From UBA9300 sp964577305 (GTDB lineage: Bacteria; Bacteroidota; Bacteroidia; Bacteroidales; VadinHA17), in contig CAZNYS010000002.1 of the NCBI GenBank assembly GCA_964577305.1, forward strand, positions 1-64,000: a stretch of DNA of 64,000 nt, in the 5' to 3' direction. Shown piece after piece: positions 27,467-36,861 of the stretch. The notes under the pieces were generated by a model that worked only from the letters and a program-made list of their open reading frames with translations, was not told the DNA's origin and did not search any database. Position numbers and translations under genes: made by a program. Every line of letters begins with the position of its first letter. Positions within the stretch are counted from its first letter, which is position 1.

Positions 27467-27474
27467 TATATTTG
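27467..27474 (+). promoter_or_regulatory. -7 element upstream of the OCD/mu-crystallin gene
   Basis: TATATTTG at 27467-27474 matches TAnnTTTG exactly. It implies transcription from about 27481 and rules out a TTG start at 27472, leaving ATG 27529. The -33 region (around CTGTC at 27443) is a poor match. Confidence 0.45.
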
Positions 27475-27528
27475 TTCAGTCGGGAAAACAAGTTTTTTAA
27501 AAATAGACTAAATAAATTCATAAACAAA

Positions 27529-28464
27529 ATGAATTATATTGATGGTAAAACAGTGCGATCAGCCGTTTCTTATAAACGCTGGACAGATACCATGGAAAAA
27601 TCATTCCTGCTTGAACAGGGTAAGGATTATATAATGCCTGAACGAACTCATGTCAATTTTGATAATAATACCCTGCTCCTGATGCCGTGTATTGCAGGCC
27701 GATACTTTTCTACCAAGCTGATCACATTGTTCACCGAAAATAAAAAGGCAGGGAAAGAGCCTTTAAAAGGCCTGGTAATATTAAATGACAGGAACGACGG
27801 GGAACCACTGGCAATACTCGATGGACCGGCCATAACAGCAATGAGAACTGCTGCAGTGGGCAGTTGCGCCGTCCGACACCTATCTCCTCCTGGATCGTCG
27901 TATCTGGGTATTATAGGCCTTGGTATACAGGGGCTTCACCAGGCACTTTTTGCCTGTTCTGAACGAAATATAAGTGAACTGACCATATTTGATAAATATG
28001 ATGAGTCATATCCCGGTTTTATGAGAAGTTTTAATGCTGAATACCCGGGCATCAAAATAAATAAAGCAAGAAACAACAGGGAATTATGTGAAAAAGCAGA
28101 AATAATAATCACAGCCACCAACGCCACAGAACCTGTACTACCTGATGATGAAAAGCTGCTGACGGGAAAGATAATTATTGGTATAGGCTCGTACAAGAAA
28201 AATATGAGAGAATTTCCTGATTCTGTTTACAAACTGGCCGGCAACATTTATGTAGATACAATGCACGGACTGAAAGAAAGCGGCGACCTGACATACCCTC
28301 TCAGCAAAGGCTTACTGACTGAATCAGATATTCTTGGTGCCGATCATTTTTTAATGAAAGAAAAGAAGGAACAGGGATCAACAAGGGTTTTTAAATCTGT
28401 TGGTACAGCCCTGTTTGACTTGCTTGGATCGGTTTTGGTATATGAAACTTTATATATGCAGTAA
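27529..28464 (+). CDS. Ornithine cyclodeaminase / mu-crystallin family protein
   Basis: The 311-residue protein follows the OCD/mu-crystallin pattern: VNFDNNTLLLMPC near the start, GPAITAMRTAAVG in the substrate domain, and the Rossmann motif LGIIGLGIQGLHQALF. The segment EIIITATNATEPVL and IGSYKKNMREFPD close the NAD-binding half. Members include ornithine cyclodeaminase, alanine dehydrogenase and ketimine reductases. Without a search I cannot choose among them. It is cytoplasmic and is followed 81 bases later by an SDR gene and then murB on the same strand. Confidence 0.87.
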   Translation: MNYIDGKTVRSAVSYKRWTDTMEKSFLLEQGKDYIMPERTHVNFDNNTLLLMPCIAGRYFSTKLITLFTENKKAGKEPLKGLVILNDRNDGEPLAILDGPAITAMRTAAVGSCAVRHLSPPGSSYLGIIGLGIQGLHQALFACSERNISELTIFDKYDESYPGFMRSFNAEYPGIKINKARNNRELCEKAEIIITATNATEPVLPDDEKLLTGKIIIGIGSYKKNMREFPDSVYKLAGNIYVDTMHGLKESGDLTYPLSKGLLTESDILGADHFLMKEKKEQGSTRVFKSVGTALFDLLGSVLVYETLYMQ

Positions 28465-28545
28465 AAATTACGATATTCTTTTTTTATAAATAGTCTAAAA
28501 ATATATTTCCGGAAATTGAATAATATAACCGAGTCTGTGCAAAAT

Positions 28546-29532
28546 ATGAAGGTGCTGGTAACAGGAGCCAATGGCCTGCTTGGCTCTAATATCATAAGGC
28601 AACTTTTAAAACAAGGTATACAGGCAAGGGCAATGGTTAGACCAAATGCAAGGCTGCTGTCACTTGAAGGCTGTGAGCCTGAATATTTCTTTGGGAATAT
28701 TACTTCATCAGAAGATGTAAATAAAGCAGCCGCCGGCTGTGACTATATAATACATACTGCCGCAATAACCGACCAGACATTACCCCGGTTGAGTAACTAC
28801 CTGAAAGTAAATGTTGATGGTACACAAAATATTATAGATGCCTCCTTCAATAACAGGATTAAGAGACTTATTTATATAAGTAGTACAAATTCAATAGGAT
28901 ATGGCAGTAAAGAAAACCCTGGAACGGAAGAGAAACCTGCAATGAAACCTTATACTGAATCATATTACGCAGTAAGCAAGTACATGGCAGAACAAAAGGT
29001 AATGAATGCAGTGGATGAGTCCGGGCTTAATGCAGTGATACTTAATCCTTCATTTATGATAGGACCTTATGACTCCAAACCCAGTTCAGGAAAATTATTA
29101 TTAATTGGCTACAGGGATAAATTTGTATTTCTCACCCGGGGAGGCAGGAATTTCGTACCTGTTGAAGATGTTGCTATAGCTGCTTGTAAAGCACTTACAA
29201 AAGGAAGAAAAGGAGAGAAATACCTGCTTACAAATTCAAACCTTAGTTATAAGGAATTTTATGATATTGTAGATGATATTACGGGCTTTAAACGTATTAA
29301 AATAATAATGCCGTCCTGGATGATTAAAGGAACCGGGCTGCTGGGTTCAGTAGCATCATATTCGGGAAAACAGGTACTGCTGAATTATAATAATGCAAGA
29401 ATATTAACAGTAAAAAATTTTTACAGCGCTGAGAAATCCGTTAAAGAGCTTGATTTTCCGCAATCTGATATAAAAACTGCAATAAGGAAAGCACTTAACT
29501 GGTTCAAGGAAAATAATTATATCAGTAAGTGA
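28546..29532 (+). CDS. Extended SDR NAD-dependent epimerase/dehydratase
   Basis: From ATG 28546 the protein has 328 residues. The nucleotide motif VTGANGLLGSNI (GxxGxxG) lies at the extreme N-terminus. IIHTAAIT, ISSTNSIGYG and the catalytic YYAVSK (YxxxK) follow, as in extended short-chain dehydrogenases such as dihydroflavonol reductase-like and nucleotide-sugar epimerases. The product is a cytoplasmic oxidoreductase of unknown substrate. A TTG at 28516 is in frame but would add residues ahead of the first beta strand. It lies 20 bases before murB and may share its transcript. Confidence 0.87.
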   Translation: MKVLVTGANGLLGSNIIRQLLKQGIQARAMVRPNARLLSLEGCEPEYFFGNITSSEDVNKAAAGCDYIIHTAAITDQTLPRLSNYLKVNVDGTQNIIDASFNNRIKRLIYISSTNSIGYGSKENPGTEEKPAMKPYTESYYAVSKYMAEQKVMNAVDESGLNAVILNPSFMIGPYDSKPSSGKLLLIGYRDKFVFLTRGGRNFVPVEDVAIAACKALTKGRKGEKYLLTNSNLSYKEFYDIVDDITGFKRIKIIMPSWMIKGTGLLGSVASYSGKQVLLNYNNARILTVKNFYSAEKSVKELDFPQSDIKTAIRKALNWFKENNYISK

Positions 29533-29552
29533 TCCCCTGTAATTTGACATTT

Positions 29553-30566
29553 ATGATGATCAGGTATAATTATCCTCTAAGGAAACACAATACTTTTGGT
29601 ATAGCAGCCAGAACAAGAAGGTATATAAGTCTGGCATCTGTAAAAGAGGCAACAGACCTGCTTACTCAAGAAGAATTGGATACTGACAATTGCCTCGTAC
29701 TGGGAGGCGGAAGTAATATATTGTTCACAAAAGACTTTTGCGGTACCATCATCCACCCGCTTTTCGATAATATAGCAACAGAAGAAATAGTATCTGATAA
29801 TGCAATTATATCAGCAGAAGCCGGCCTTGAGTGGGACAGGCTGGTGGAATGGACAGTAAGAAATAACCTTGGCGGACTTGAAAATTTATCCTTTATACCC
29901 GGGAATGTTGGAGCAGCACCAATACAGAATATAGGAGCATATGGTGCTGAAGTTTCCAACCTGATAACCGGGGTTCATGCCATTTCAATTGAAAGTGCTG
30001 AATACAGGTTTTTCCCCAGCAAAGAATGTATGTTCGGATACAGGAACAGTATCTTCAAGAATGAATTAAAAGGGAAATACCTGATCACCAAGGTTGAGTT
30101 CAGCCTGAGGAGATTTCCTGAAGCTTTTAACCTTTCTTATGGAAACCTGGAACAGACAGTAAGGAATAAAGGTGAAATAACACTGAGATGCATCCGGGAG
30201 GCTGTAATACAAATACGAAAGGAAAAACTACCTAACCCTTCTGTTACAGGTAATGCAGGCAGCTTCTTTAAAAATCCGGTTATTGATGTAAATAAATACG
30301 GTGAATTGAAAAAGGAATACCAGGATATACCTTCCTGGCAAACCGGAGACGGAAACTATAAAATACCTGCTGCCTGGCTTATCGAACAATCCGGCTGGAA
30401 AGGGGAAAAAGCAGGCCGGGCAGGTGTGCATAAAAAACATGCACTGGTACTGGTGAATCTGGGGAATGCAAACGGTAGCGAGATACTGGAGCTAAGTAAT
30501 ATGATCATTGAGTCGGTACAGAATAGATTTGGCATAAAACTTATAAGGGAAGTGAACGTGATATAA
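29553..30566 (+). CDS. murB: UDP-N-acetylenolpyruvoylglucosamine reductase
   Basis: The 337-residue protein is a type I (E. coli-like) MurB. NTFGIAA opens the FAD domain, LVLGGGSNILF and FIPGNVGAAPIQNIGAYG bind FAD, and GNAGSFFKNP holds the catalytic serine. The C-terminal motif GVHKKHALVLVN and the glutamate in KLIREVNVI complete the active site. It reduces the enolpyruvyl intermediate to UDP-MurNAc with NADPH during peptidoglycan synthesis in the cytoplasm. Two adjacent ATGs (29553, 29556) are possible starts; the GTG at 29529 overlaps the previous gene. It converges on mltG with an 8-base gap, so two peptidoglycan genes face each other. Confidence 0.93.
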   Translation: MMIRYNYPLRKHNTFGIAARTRRYISLASVKEATDLLTQEELDTDNCLVLGGGSNILFTKDFCGTIIHPLFDNIATEEIVSDNAIISAEAGLEWDRLVEWTVRNNLGGLENLSFIPGNVGAAPIQNIGAYGAEVSNLITGVHAISIESAEYRFFPSKECMFGYRNSIFKNELKGKYLITKVEFSLRRFPEAFNLSYGNLEQTVRNKGEITLRCIREAVIQIRKEKLPNPSVTGNAGSFFKNPVIDVNKYGELKKEYQDIPSWQTGDGNYKIPAAWLIEQSGWKGEKAGRAGVHKKHALVLVNLGNANGSEILELSNMIIESVQNRFGIKLIREVNVI

Positions 30567-30574
30567 GTTATGAG

Positions 30575-31606
30575 TTATTCATAAATATCCAGGCGGTCGA
30601 GTTCAATGTGGTATTTATTGGCATAATTAACATGATCCCGGAGATTGGTCGAGAAATGATGGTATCCTGAAAAATCATGCCTTGCCACGAAATAAAGGTA
30701 ATTGTGATCCTCCGCATTTAATACTGCGTTTATGCCCGATTGGGATGCACAGCGTACAGGACCGGGAGGTAAACCGGTGTGAATATATGTGTTATATGGT
30801 GAGTCCACCTTCAGATGCTCCTTAAGCACTCTCCTGATAGTAAAATCGTTCAATGCGAATTTAATTGTTGGACATGCCTGCATAGGCATATCCCTCCGAA
30901 GCCTGTTCATATACACACCGGCAATTCTTGGCTTCTCGTCCTCCTTTAAAACCTCGTCATCAACAATCGAAGCCAGTATACTCACTTCAACAGGCGTAAG
31001 ACCCAGGTCATTTGCCTTTTTAAGTCGTTCACTGTTCCAAAAAGACCTGAATTCCCTGATCATCCTTGATATCAATTCAGCAGGTGTGATTGTCCAATAT
31101 ACTTCGTACGTATCAGGAATGAAGGCTGCAATTATAGTTTCCCGGGTAAATCCCTCATTACTGTAAAGAGATTCATCATTCAGCGAATTATAAATGCCTG
31201 ATGAATCGATAGCTAACTGACTGCTTAATCTCTGCGATAACTCAGCCAGTGTCCTGATATTATTGAAAGTTATCCTCACCGGTGACTGGTTGCCTGATCT
31301 TAATAAATTTACTATGTTATTATTACTCATATTGTCAGTAATTACATACCCTCCCGGCTTTATGTTTGAAACGTATCTTTTTCTTTTTGCCAGCAGATCA
31401 AAGGCTGTTTCATTAACAAGTATACCCTTTACCCTTAATGAGTCTTTCACATCTTCATATACCGCATCCATACCAATATATACCTCAGTGCCATCATCAG
31501 CAACCTTTACCGGAGAGAAAAATGATATCCAGATTAGAACAAAACCAACCAGCATAAAAAATACCAGCAGTATCAATATGCGGTGTAGTAGATTCCTGTT
31601 TCTCAT
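30575..31606 (-). CDS. mltG: Endolytic murein transglycosylase MltG
   Basis: The 343-residue protein has one N-terminal membrane helix (about 9-27), a LysM-like module and the YceG/MltG catalytic domain in the periplasm. The active-site stretch is LASIVDDEVL, with E218 in the position of the catalytic glutamate. FxNRL-type GVYMNRLRRDMPMQACPT, YNTYIHTGLPPGPV and YLYFVARHDFSGYHHFSTN are family landmarks. It cleaves nascent glycan strands and sets their length. The first acidic residue of the usual EKE triplet is aspartate here. A -7 element TATTTTTG lies on this strand at 31633-31626. Confidence 0.92.
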   Translation of the reverse strand: MRNRNLLHRILILLVFFMLVGFVLIWISFFSPVKVADDGTEVYIGMDAVYEDVKDSLRVKGILVNETAFDLLAKRKRYVSNIKPGGYVITDNMSNNNIVNLLRSGNQSPVRITFNNIRTLAELSQRLSSQLAIDSSGIYNSLNDESLYSNEGFTRETIIAAFIPDTYEVYWTITPAELISRMIREFRSFWNSERLKKANDLGLTPVEVSILASIVDDEVLKEDEKPRIAGVYMNRLRRDMPMQACPTIKFALNDFTIRRVLKEHLKVDSPYNTYIHTGLPPGPVRCASQSGINAVLNAEDHNYLYFVARHDFSGYHHFSTNLRDHVNYANKYHIELDRLDIYE

Positions 31607-31731
31607 TTATAAAAATTTCTGATCACAAAAATAATATAAATCCGGTAATGGTATAATGGATTAAATAAGTTTGTCAATCCTGGCCTGACCAGGGATCTCT
31701 TTCATAAATATTAATAAAAATATCAGAATAG

Positions 31732-31763
31732 TTTGCAAATATTAGACGATTTTTGTATTATTG
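31732..31763 (+). promoter_or_regulatory. Promoter for the TetR-led envelope cluster
   Basis: TTTG at 31732-31735 and TATTATTG at 31756-31763 (one mismatch to TAnnTTTG) are 20 bases apart. Transcription would start near 31770, which places the ATG at 31789 downstream and the TTG at 31753 inside the promoter. A TetR operator would be expected around here, but I see no convincing palindrome. Confidence 0.5.
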
Positions 31764-31788
31764 GACTATGTTCGTATATTTTTATGAT

Positions 31789-32385
31789 ATGAATAAGAAG
31801 AAAAAACAGGTATTAAAGACAGCAAAAGAATTATTCTGGAAATACGGGATAAAAAGAGTGACGGTTGAAGAGATATGCACACGTGCCAGTGTAAGCAAGA
31901 TGACTTTCTACAAGCATTTTTCCAATAAAAATGACCTGGTAAAACATATCCTGGACACCCTCTATTCAGAATCCATGAAAAAATACGGGAGAATAATGTC
32001 ATCAGACAGAAAGTATAAGGACAAAGTTATTGATCTTTATAAACTTAAGCTGGAAGCAACAAATGAAATAAGTCATGAGTTCCTGAGTGACATCTATAAT
32101 TCAGGCGATGAAAAACTTATGGAATATTCAAATATTAAGTTTGAAGAGAATGTTGGACCGATGATTAATGATTTTTTGGATGCCCAGAAGAAAGGTGAGA
32201 TAAGAGAAGACATAAAACCTGAATTCATTAATTTTTTCCTGAACCACATGGTAAAGCTGGTTAATGACCCTGCACTAAGCAGTCTGTATCCCAATGCACA
32301 GGAAATGATACTTGAACTGACAAATTTCTTCTTTTACGGAATACTCCCATGCACTGAAAAGATTGATAATGATAAAGATACATAA
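31789..32385 (+). CDS. TetR/AcrR-family transcriptional regulator
   Basis: The 198-residue protein has a classic TetR helix-turn-helix: VLKTAKELFWKYGIKRVTVEE, then ICTRASVSKMTFYKHFSNKNDL (residues about 5-50). The C-terminal ligand domain is helical and unassigned. It is the first gene of a plus-strand run that continues with an outer-membrane protein and an ABC exporter, and its 3-prime end overlaps the next gene by 17 bases, so it probably represses or tunes its own cluster. ATG 31789 fits the promoter position. Confidence 0.9.
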   Translation: MNKKKKQVLKTAKELFWKYGIKRVTVEEICTRASVSKMTFYKHFSNKNDLVKHILDTLYSESMKKYGRIMSSDRKYKDKVIDLYKLKLEATNEISHEFLSDIYNSGDEKLMEYSNIKFEENVGPMINDFLDAQKKGEIREDIKPEFINFFLNHMVKLVNDPALSSLYPNAQEMILELTNFFFYGILPCTEKIDNDKDT

Positions 32386-33514
32386 AATATTTACCCTGGT
32401 CCCTGGTGTTTTTATGATAGTTTCCAGCCTGTCGGCGCAGGATTTCAATCTGAAAGGCATGACCACAGGATGGTTCACAGCAGGTAAGAGCGATGACTGG
32501 GCAATACAGCTTGGAGGACGGTATATTCCTGAATTTGAGTTCATGGTTCCACTTAATGAAAAGATATCTATTGAAGGTGAGCTATCAGCCAGTATTAACG
32601 GCATCTATACTGACCCCTCAGTTGATAATAATTATTATGGGAAGATAAAGCCATACAGGATGTGGGTAAAGATATCAGGAAACCAGTTTGAAGTTCGTGC
32701 AGGTTTGCAAAAAATAAATTTCGGCTCTGCATCTATTCTGAGGCCACTGATGTGGTTTGACAGGATAGACCCCCGCGACCCGCTTCAACTGACAGATGGC
32801 GTATATGGGGTACTTGGCAGGTACTATACACTGAATAACGTAAATTTCTGGGCCTGGGGGATGTATGGGAATAAGAATACCAAAGGATGGGAAACATATG
32901 AAACGAAAAAAGACAATATTGAATTCGGTGGCAGGGTCCAGTTTCCTGTTCCCCGTGCCGAAATAGGTTTAAGCTACCATCATCGCAAGGCGGTGGAAAC
33001 AGTTTATTTTGATATAACCTACCCAGCCGAACGGGAACTAATTTTCCCTGAGAACAGGTTTGGCATAGATATTAAGGCTGATCTTGGTGTGGGATTGTGG
33101 ATAGAAAATGTATTGAAGCATCATGAAAGCCAGCATCATTATCCCTTCACAAACATGTTTACATTGGGGATTGATTACACCTTCGGAATAGGAAACGGAG
33201 TGAGATTAATGACCGAGCATTTAATTTACCAGTACTCGACTGAACTATTCATCAATGATATTACATCGCATTTCACAGCTTTCTCGGCAAATTATCCACT
33301 TTCTATATTTGCCAGTTTAAGCTTTATATCATTCTATAACTGGACAGACAATAATTCATACAACTTTATAAACCTTGGACTTACCTTTGACAAGTTCAGT
33401 TATTATATTATGGGATTTATTAATCCCATTGAATTCAGTATTTTTAATTTCGAAACCGGGCCAACTCTTTTTAACGGTACCGGATTTCAAATAATGGCAG
33501 TATATAATTATTAG
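32369..33514 (+). CDS. Predicted outer-membrane beta-barrel protein
   Basis: The 381-residue protein has a signal peptide ending near SLSAQ and then alternating polar/aromatic strands throughout, ending with an aromatic-rich C-terminal strand (FQIMAVYNY). Patterns such as WAIQLGGRYIPEFEF, YRMWVKISGNQFEVRAGLQK and FGIDIKADLGVGLWIENVL suggest a porin-like barrel of perhaps 14-18 strands. I recognise no named family. It overlaps the TetR gene by 17 bases and is followed by LolD-like and FtsX-like genes, so it is the outer-membrane candidate of this cluster. Confidence 0.75.
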   Translation: MIKIHKIFTLVPGVFMIVSSLSAQDFNLKGMTTGWFTAGKSDDWAIQLGGRYIPEFEFMVPLNEKISIEGELSASINGIYTDPSVDNNYYGKIKPYRMWVKISGNQFEVRAGLQKINFGSASILRPLMWFDRIDPRDPLQLTDGVYGVLGRYYTLNNVNFWAWGMYGNKNTKGWETYETKKDNIEFGGRVQFPVPRAEIGLSYHHRKAVETVYFDITYPAERELIFPENRFGIDIKADLGVGLWIENVLKHHESQHHYPFTNMFTLGIDYTFGIGNGVRLMTEHLIYQYSTELFINDITSHFTAFSANYPLSIFASLSFISFYNWTDNNSYNFINLGLTFDKFSYYIMGFINPIEFSIFNFETGPTLFNGTGFQIMAVYNY

Positions 33515-33554
33515 ATGTAAAAGGCTGAGGAAAAGATAAAAGGAAAAAGTTGGA

Positions 33555-33630
33555 GCGAAGCCCGCCTTCGCCGAAGGCTACGGCGGACGAAGCGGAAACC
33601 CCGACTGAACGAAGTGAACGTCGGGGAAAA
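33555..33630. repeat. GC-rich palindromic intergenic repeat, copy 1
   Basis: The insert between the barrel gene and the ATPase gene contains GCCTTCgccGAAGGC (33565-33579) nested in CCGCC/GGCGG arms. It is followed by CCCCGAC (33599-33605) and GTCGGGG (33620-33626) around a 14-base loop. The 14-mer AGCCCGCCTTCGCC at 33559-33572 recurs at 61569-61582. Its GC content is far above the surroundings. Confidence 0.7.
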
Positions 33631-33664
33631 AAGGAGTAACAGGCAACATTAAACCTCATATATA

Positions 33665-34363
33665 ATGAACAATTCTGAAATTATCAACATTAGCGGGTTG
33701 CTAAAGCAATTCCCGATGGGCAATACTAAATTCACTGCCCTCAATGACATTAATCTCACTTTCAGAAAAGGTGAATTCTGTGGGGTAGTCGGTCCTTCAG
33801 GCTCAGGTAAGACTACCCTGCTGAACATAATTGGTTTACTTGATAACCCTACCTCAGGCACAGCCAACGTTCTTGGCCAGGACGTAGCTGATCTTTCAGT
33901 TAAAGAAGCGGCATTAATCAGGCGAAGGCATATGGGTTTCATTTTTCAGACTTTCAACCTATTGCCTGTTTACACGGTATTTGAAAATGTCGAATTCCCA
34001 CTGCTCCTGCTGAAGATGAACAAAAAAGAGAGGGATAAAGCCGTTATGGATGCACTTGAGTGGGTAGGCCTGCTTGACAAGGTAAAGTCGAAACCGTCAC
34101 AGTTATCAGGTGGAGAATGTCAGAGGGTAGCAATAGCAAGGGCAATGGTTAAAAGACCCGATCTGGTTCTTGCCGATGAACCTACAGCAAACCTTGATGC
34201 AGAAAACTCACATCATATCCTGCAAACAATGGAAAGGCTCAACAGGGAACTGCATACAACATTCCTGTTTGCAACTCATGATGAAAAAGTAATACAATAC
34301 CTCACGAGAAAAATACGTCTTGAAGACGGTAGTGTTGCAGGCGATACCACCATAAGTAAATAA
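33665..34363 (+). CDS. LolD/MacB-type ABC transporter ATPase
   Basis: The 232-residue ATPase carries Walker A GPSGSGKTTLLN, Q-loop FIFQTFNLLPVYTVFENVEFP, signature LSGGECQRVAIARA, Walker B LVLADEPTANLD and H-loop FATHDEKV. The sequence after the Q-loop is characteristic of the LolD/MacB/FtsE class that drives type VII (mechanotransmission) ABC exporters rather than substrate-translocating ones. Its two permease partners follow at 14 and 1183 bases downstream. It likely powers extraction or export of a periplasmic-face substrate. Confidence 0.92.
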   Translation: MNNSEIINISGLLKQFPMGNTKFTALNDINLTFRKGEFCGVVGPSGSGKTTLLNIIGLLDNPTSGTANVLGQDVADLSVKEAALIRRRHMGFIFQTFNLLPVYTVFENVEFPLLLLKMNKKERDKAVMDALEWVGLLDKVKSKPSQLSGGECQRVAIARAMVKRPDLVLADEPTANLDAENSHHILQTMERLNRELHTTFLFATHDEKVIQYLTRKIRLEDGSVAGDTTISK

Positions 34364-34377
34364 AGGAGGATAATATT

Positions 34378-35550
34378 ATGATTGCATTTAAACTGGCAAT
34401 AAGAAATTTACTCGGAGCAGGTTTAAGGACCTGGCTTAATGTAATTGTATTGTCAATAACATTTATCCTCATTCTTATGATTCATGGTTTTATTCAAGGA
34501 TGGAACAAACAGGCAATGAATGACATGAAGGAATGGGAAGTTGGAGGAGGACAGTACTGGCATACCGAGTACGATCCACATGATCCTTTTACTCTGGAAG
34601 AAAGCCACCGGGATATACCGGAGTCAGTCTTAAATGAGACTCTGAAAGTTAATTATTGCCCTGTGCTGATTTCACAGGCTACAATATACCCTCAGGGGAG
34701 AATGAGAAATATTTTCATGAAGGGTATTGACCCGGATCAGCAAGTCCTCGAGCTATCCACATCCAGTCTGAAAGGGGATTACGATGAGATACCAGTAATA
34801 ATTGGCACAGCCATGGCAAGGGCAACAAAGCTTGGAAAGGGCGATATTACAACGATAAGATGGAGGGATGTAAACGGTACATTCGATGCTACCGAAATAG
34901 TCATTGCAGATATTTTCAAAACAAACGTTCCAACTGTAGATGCAGCACAGGTATGGATGCCACTTTCAACTATGCAGGAAATAATCGGAATGCCCAATGA
35001 AGCTACTCTCATTGTTGTTAAGAAGGAAATGATAGATCCAGAACCTATCCCGGGCTGGGAGTTTAAAGATACCGAATTCCTCCTTTCAGCAATTACTGAT
35101 ACCATCAAGACAAAGTCGATAGGTACTTCTTTCATATATGTTGTCTTCCTCGCCCTTGGTCTTCTGGCAGTTTTTGATACCCAGGTTCTTTCAATCTTTC
35201 GAAGACAGAAAGAAATAGGGACATACATAGCAATGGGAATGACAAGGAAGCAGGTTGTAGGCATATTCACGGTTGAAGGAGCAATGCATTCCATCCTGGC
35301 TGTTCTTTTAGGAGCAGTCTGGGGCATACCACTACTCTTCTGGGTATCCAGAACAGGTATTGGGATGCCGATAAGTGCAGATGAATTTGGATTGGCAATG
35401 GCGGAAAGAATTTATCCTGCCTACGGGCTTGGACTGATAATAACGACCTTGCTGCTGATTGTAGTAACTACGACAATAGTAAGCTACCTGCCCTCAAGAA
35501 GAATATCCAAGATGAATCCGACAGAAGCAATAAGAGGAAAAATACAATGA
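34378..35550 (+). CDS. FtsX/MacB-like ABC transporter permease 1
   Basis: The 390-residue protein has an N-terminal membrane helix (about 20-38), a periplasmic domain of some 220 residues, and three C-terminal helices with the FtsX core (AVFDTQVLSIFRRQKEIGTYIAMGMTRKQV split across two helices). The C-terminal SYLPSRRISKMNPTEAIRG is the usual cytoplasmic end of MacB/LolC-type permeases. A GGAGG-like sequence (34365-34369) precedes the ATG by 8 bases. It overlaps the next permease by four bases (ATGA), so a heterodimeric exporter with permease 2 is likely. Confidence 0.88.
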   Translation: MIAFKLAIRNLLGAGLRTWLNVIVLSITFILILMIHGFIQGWNKQAMNDMKEWEVGGGQYWHTEYDPHDPFTLEESHRDIPESVLNETLKVNYCPVLISQATIYPQGRMRNIFMKGIDPDQQVLELSTSSLKGDYDEIPVIIGTAMARATKLGKGDITTIRWRDVNGTFDATEIVIADIFKTNVPTVDAAQVWMPLSTMQEIIGMPNEATLIVVKKEMIDPEPIPGWEFKDTEFLLSAITDTIKTKSIGTSFIYVVFLALGLLAVFDTQVLSIFRRQKEIGTYIAMGMTRKQVVGIFTVEGAMHSILAVLLGAVWGIPLLFWVSRTGIGMPISADEFGLAMAERIYPAYGLGLIITTLLLIVVTTTIVSYLPSRRISKMNPTEAIRGKIQ

Positions 35551-36818
35551 TACGATTTATACTAAAAGGACTAATAAGAGATAAAAACCGTAGCCGACTA
35601 CCGGTATTAGTCGTAGCTCTTGGTGTAATGTTTACTGTATTTCTCTATTGCTACCTTACAGGTGTGCTTGGAGATATGATAAACTTCAATGCAAAATACT
35701 CAACTGGCCATGTAAAGATTGTGACCCAATCATATAAGGAAAACATGGATATTATGCCTCTTGACCTTGCATTAACTGATAGTGACGAATTACTGGCAAA
35801 GGTTAAAGAGAGATATCCTGAAACTGATTGGGTTGAACGAATTCAGTTTGGAGGACTTATTGATGTACCTGATGAAAACGGTGAAACAAAAGAGCAGGGT
35901 ACAGCTGTTGGCCTTGCTCTTGATCTGTTTTCTGAAAACAGTACTGAACCTGAAAAGATGCAGCTTAATAATGCCCTTGTAAGGGGAAAATTACCTGATA
36001 CTCCCGGTGAGGTTCTGTTAAGTGATGAATTTGCTTCCAAATTGGGTATCGAACCGGGTGCTGAAATAACATTCATTGGCTCAACAATGTATGGAGGAAT
36101 GACCATACATAATTTTACACTGTCAGGAACGGTCAGGTTTGGAATCAGCATGTTAGATAGGGGAGCACTGATAACAGACATACAGGATGCCAGATTAGCT
36201 CTCGATATGCAGGATGCATGCAGTGAAATCCTGGGATTTAATAGTGTTGATTACTATGATGATGAACTGGCAGTACGTATGTCAGAAGAATTTAACAGCG
36301 AACTGGGTGGTAATGACGAATTCGATCCGGTAATGTTATCATTGCGTGACTCAAGCGGAATGAGTATGTATCTTGACTTAGTAAATGGGGCAGTTGGTAT
36401 AATAAGCTTTGTATTTATTTTAGCATTGTCGATTATCCTGTGGAATACCGGCCTTATAGGAGGTATTCGCAGGTATGGGGAAGTTGGTCTGAGACTGGCT
36501 ATTGGTGAAACAAAAGGACATGTTTACAGGTCTATGATCACGGAATCCCTTTCTGTAGGTTTAATTGGCTCTGTTATTGGAACCATCATAGGACTTGCAC
36601 TATCATACTGGGTCCAGGTCAAAGGCATTGATATAAGCCATATGCTCCAGGACTCAACTATTCTTATGCCGGGTGTATTCAGAGCAAGGATTACTCCTGA
36701 TGCATATTATATAGGTTTCATACCGGGTCTGCTGTCTACTGCATTTGGGACTATGCTTGCCGGAATAGGTATTTACAGAAGGCAGACAGCAAATTTATTT
36801 AAGGAATTACAGGCATGA
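35547..36818 (+). CDS. FtsX/MacB-like ABC transporter permease 2
   Basis: This 423-residue partner permease has the same topology: helix at about 18-37, a periplasmic domain of ~240 residues, then three helices with the FtsX core containing RRYGEVGLRLAIGETKGHVY. Start and stop codons of the two permeases overlap as ATGA, indicating coupled synthesis. Its periplasmic part has a methionine- and acid-rich stretch around residues 215-275. With the LolD-like ATPase it forms a LolCDE/MacB-like complex. The substrate is probably a lipoprotein or lipid, judged by the LolA-like gene next door. Confidence 0.88.
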   Translation: MIRFILKGLIRDKNRSRLPVLVVALGVMFTVFLYCYLTGVLGDMINFNAKYSTGHVKIVTQSYKENMDIMPLDLALTDSDELLAKVKERYPETDWVERIQFGGLIDVPDENGETKEQGTAVGLALDLFSENSTEPEKMQLNNALVRGKLPDTPGEVLLSDEFASKLGIEPGAEITFIGSTMYGGMTIHNFTLSGTVRFGISMLDRGALITDIQDARLALDMQDACSEILGFNSVDYYDDELAVRMSEEFNSELGGNDEFDPVMLSLRDSSGMSMYLDLVNGAVGIISFVFILALSIILWNTGLIGGIRRYGEVGLRLAIGETKGHVYRSMITESLSVGLIGSVIGTIIGLALSYWVQVKGIDISHMLQDSTILMPGVFRARITPDAYYIGFIPGLLSTAFGTMLAGIGIYRRQTANLFKELQA

Positions 36819-36861
36819 TGCGAGATGCGAAATATGAAATAGGAATTATTATTTAAGAATT

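Noticed and set aside
34779..35327. Open frame of 182 codons on the minus strand
   Set aside because: It is antisense to permease 1, whose FtsX topology and coupling are clear.
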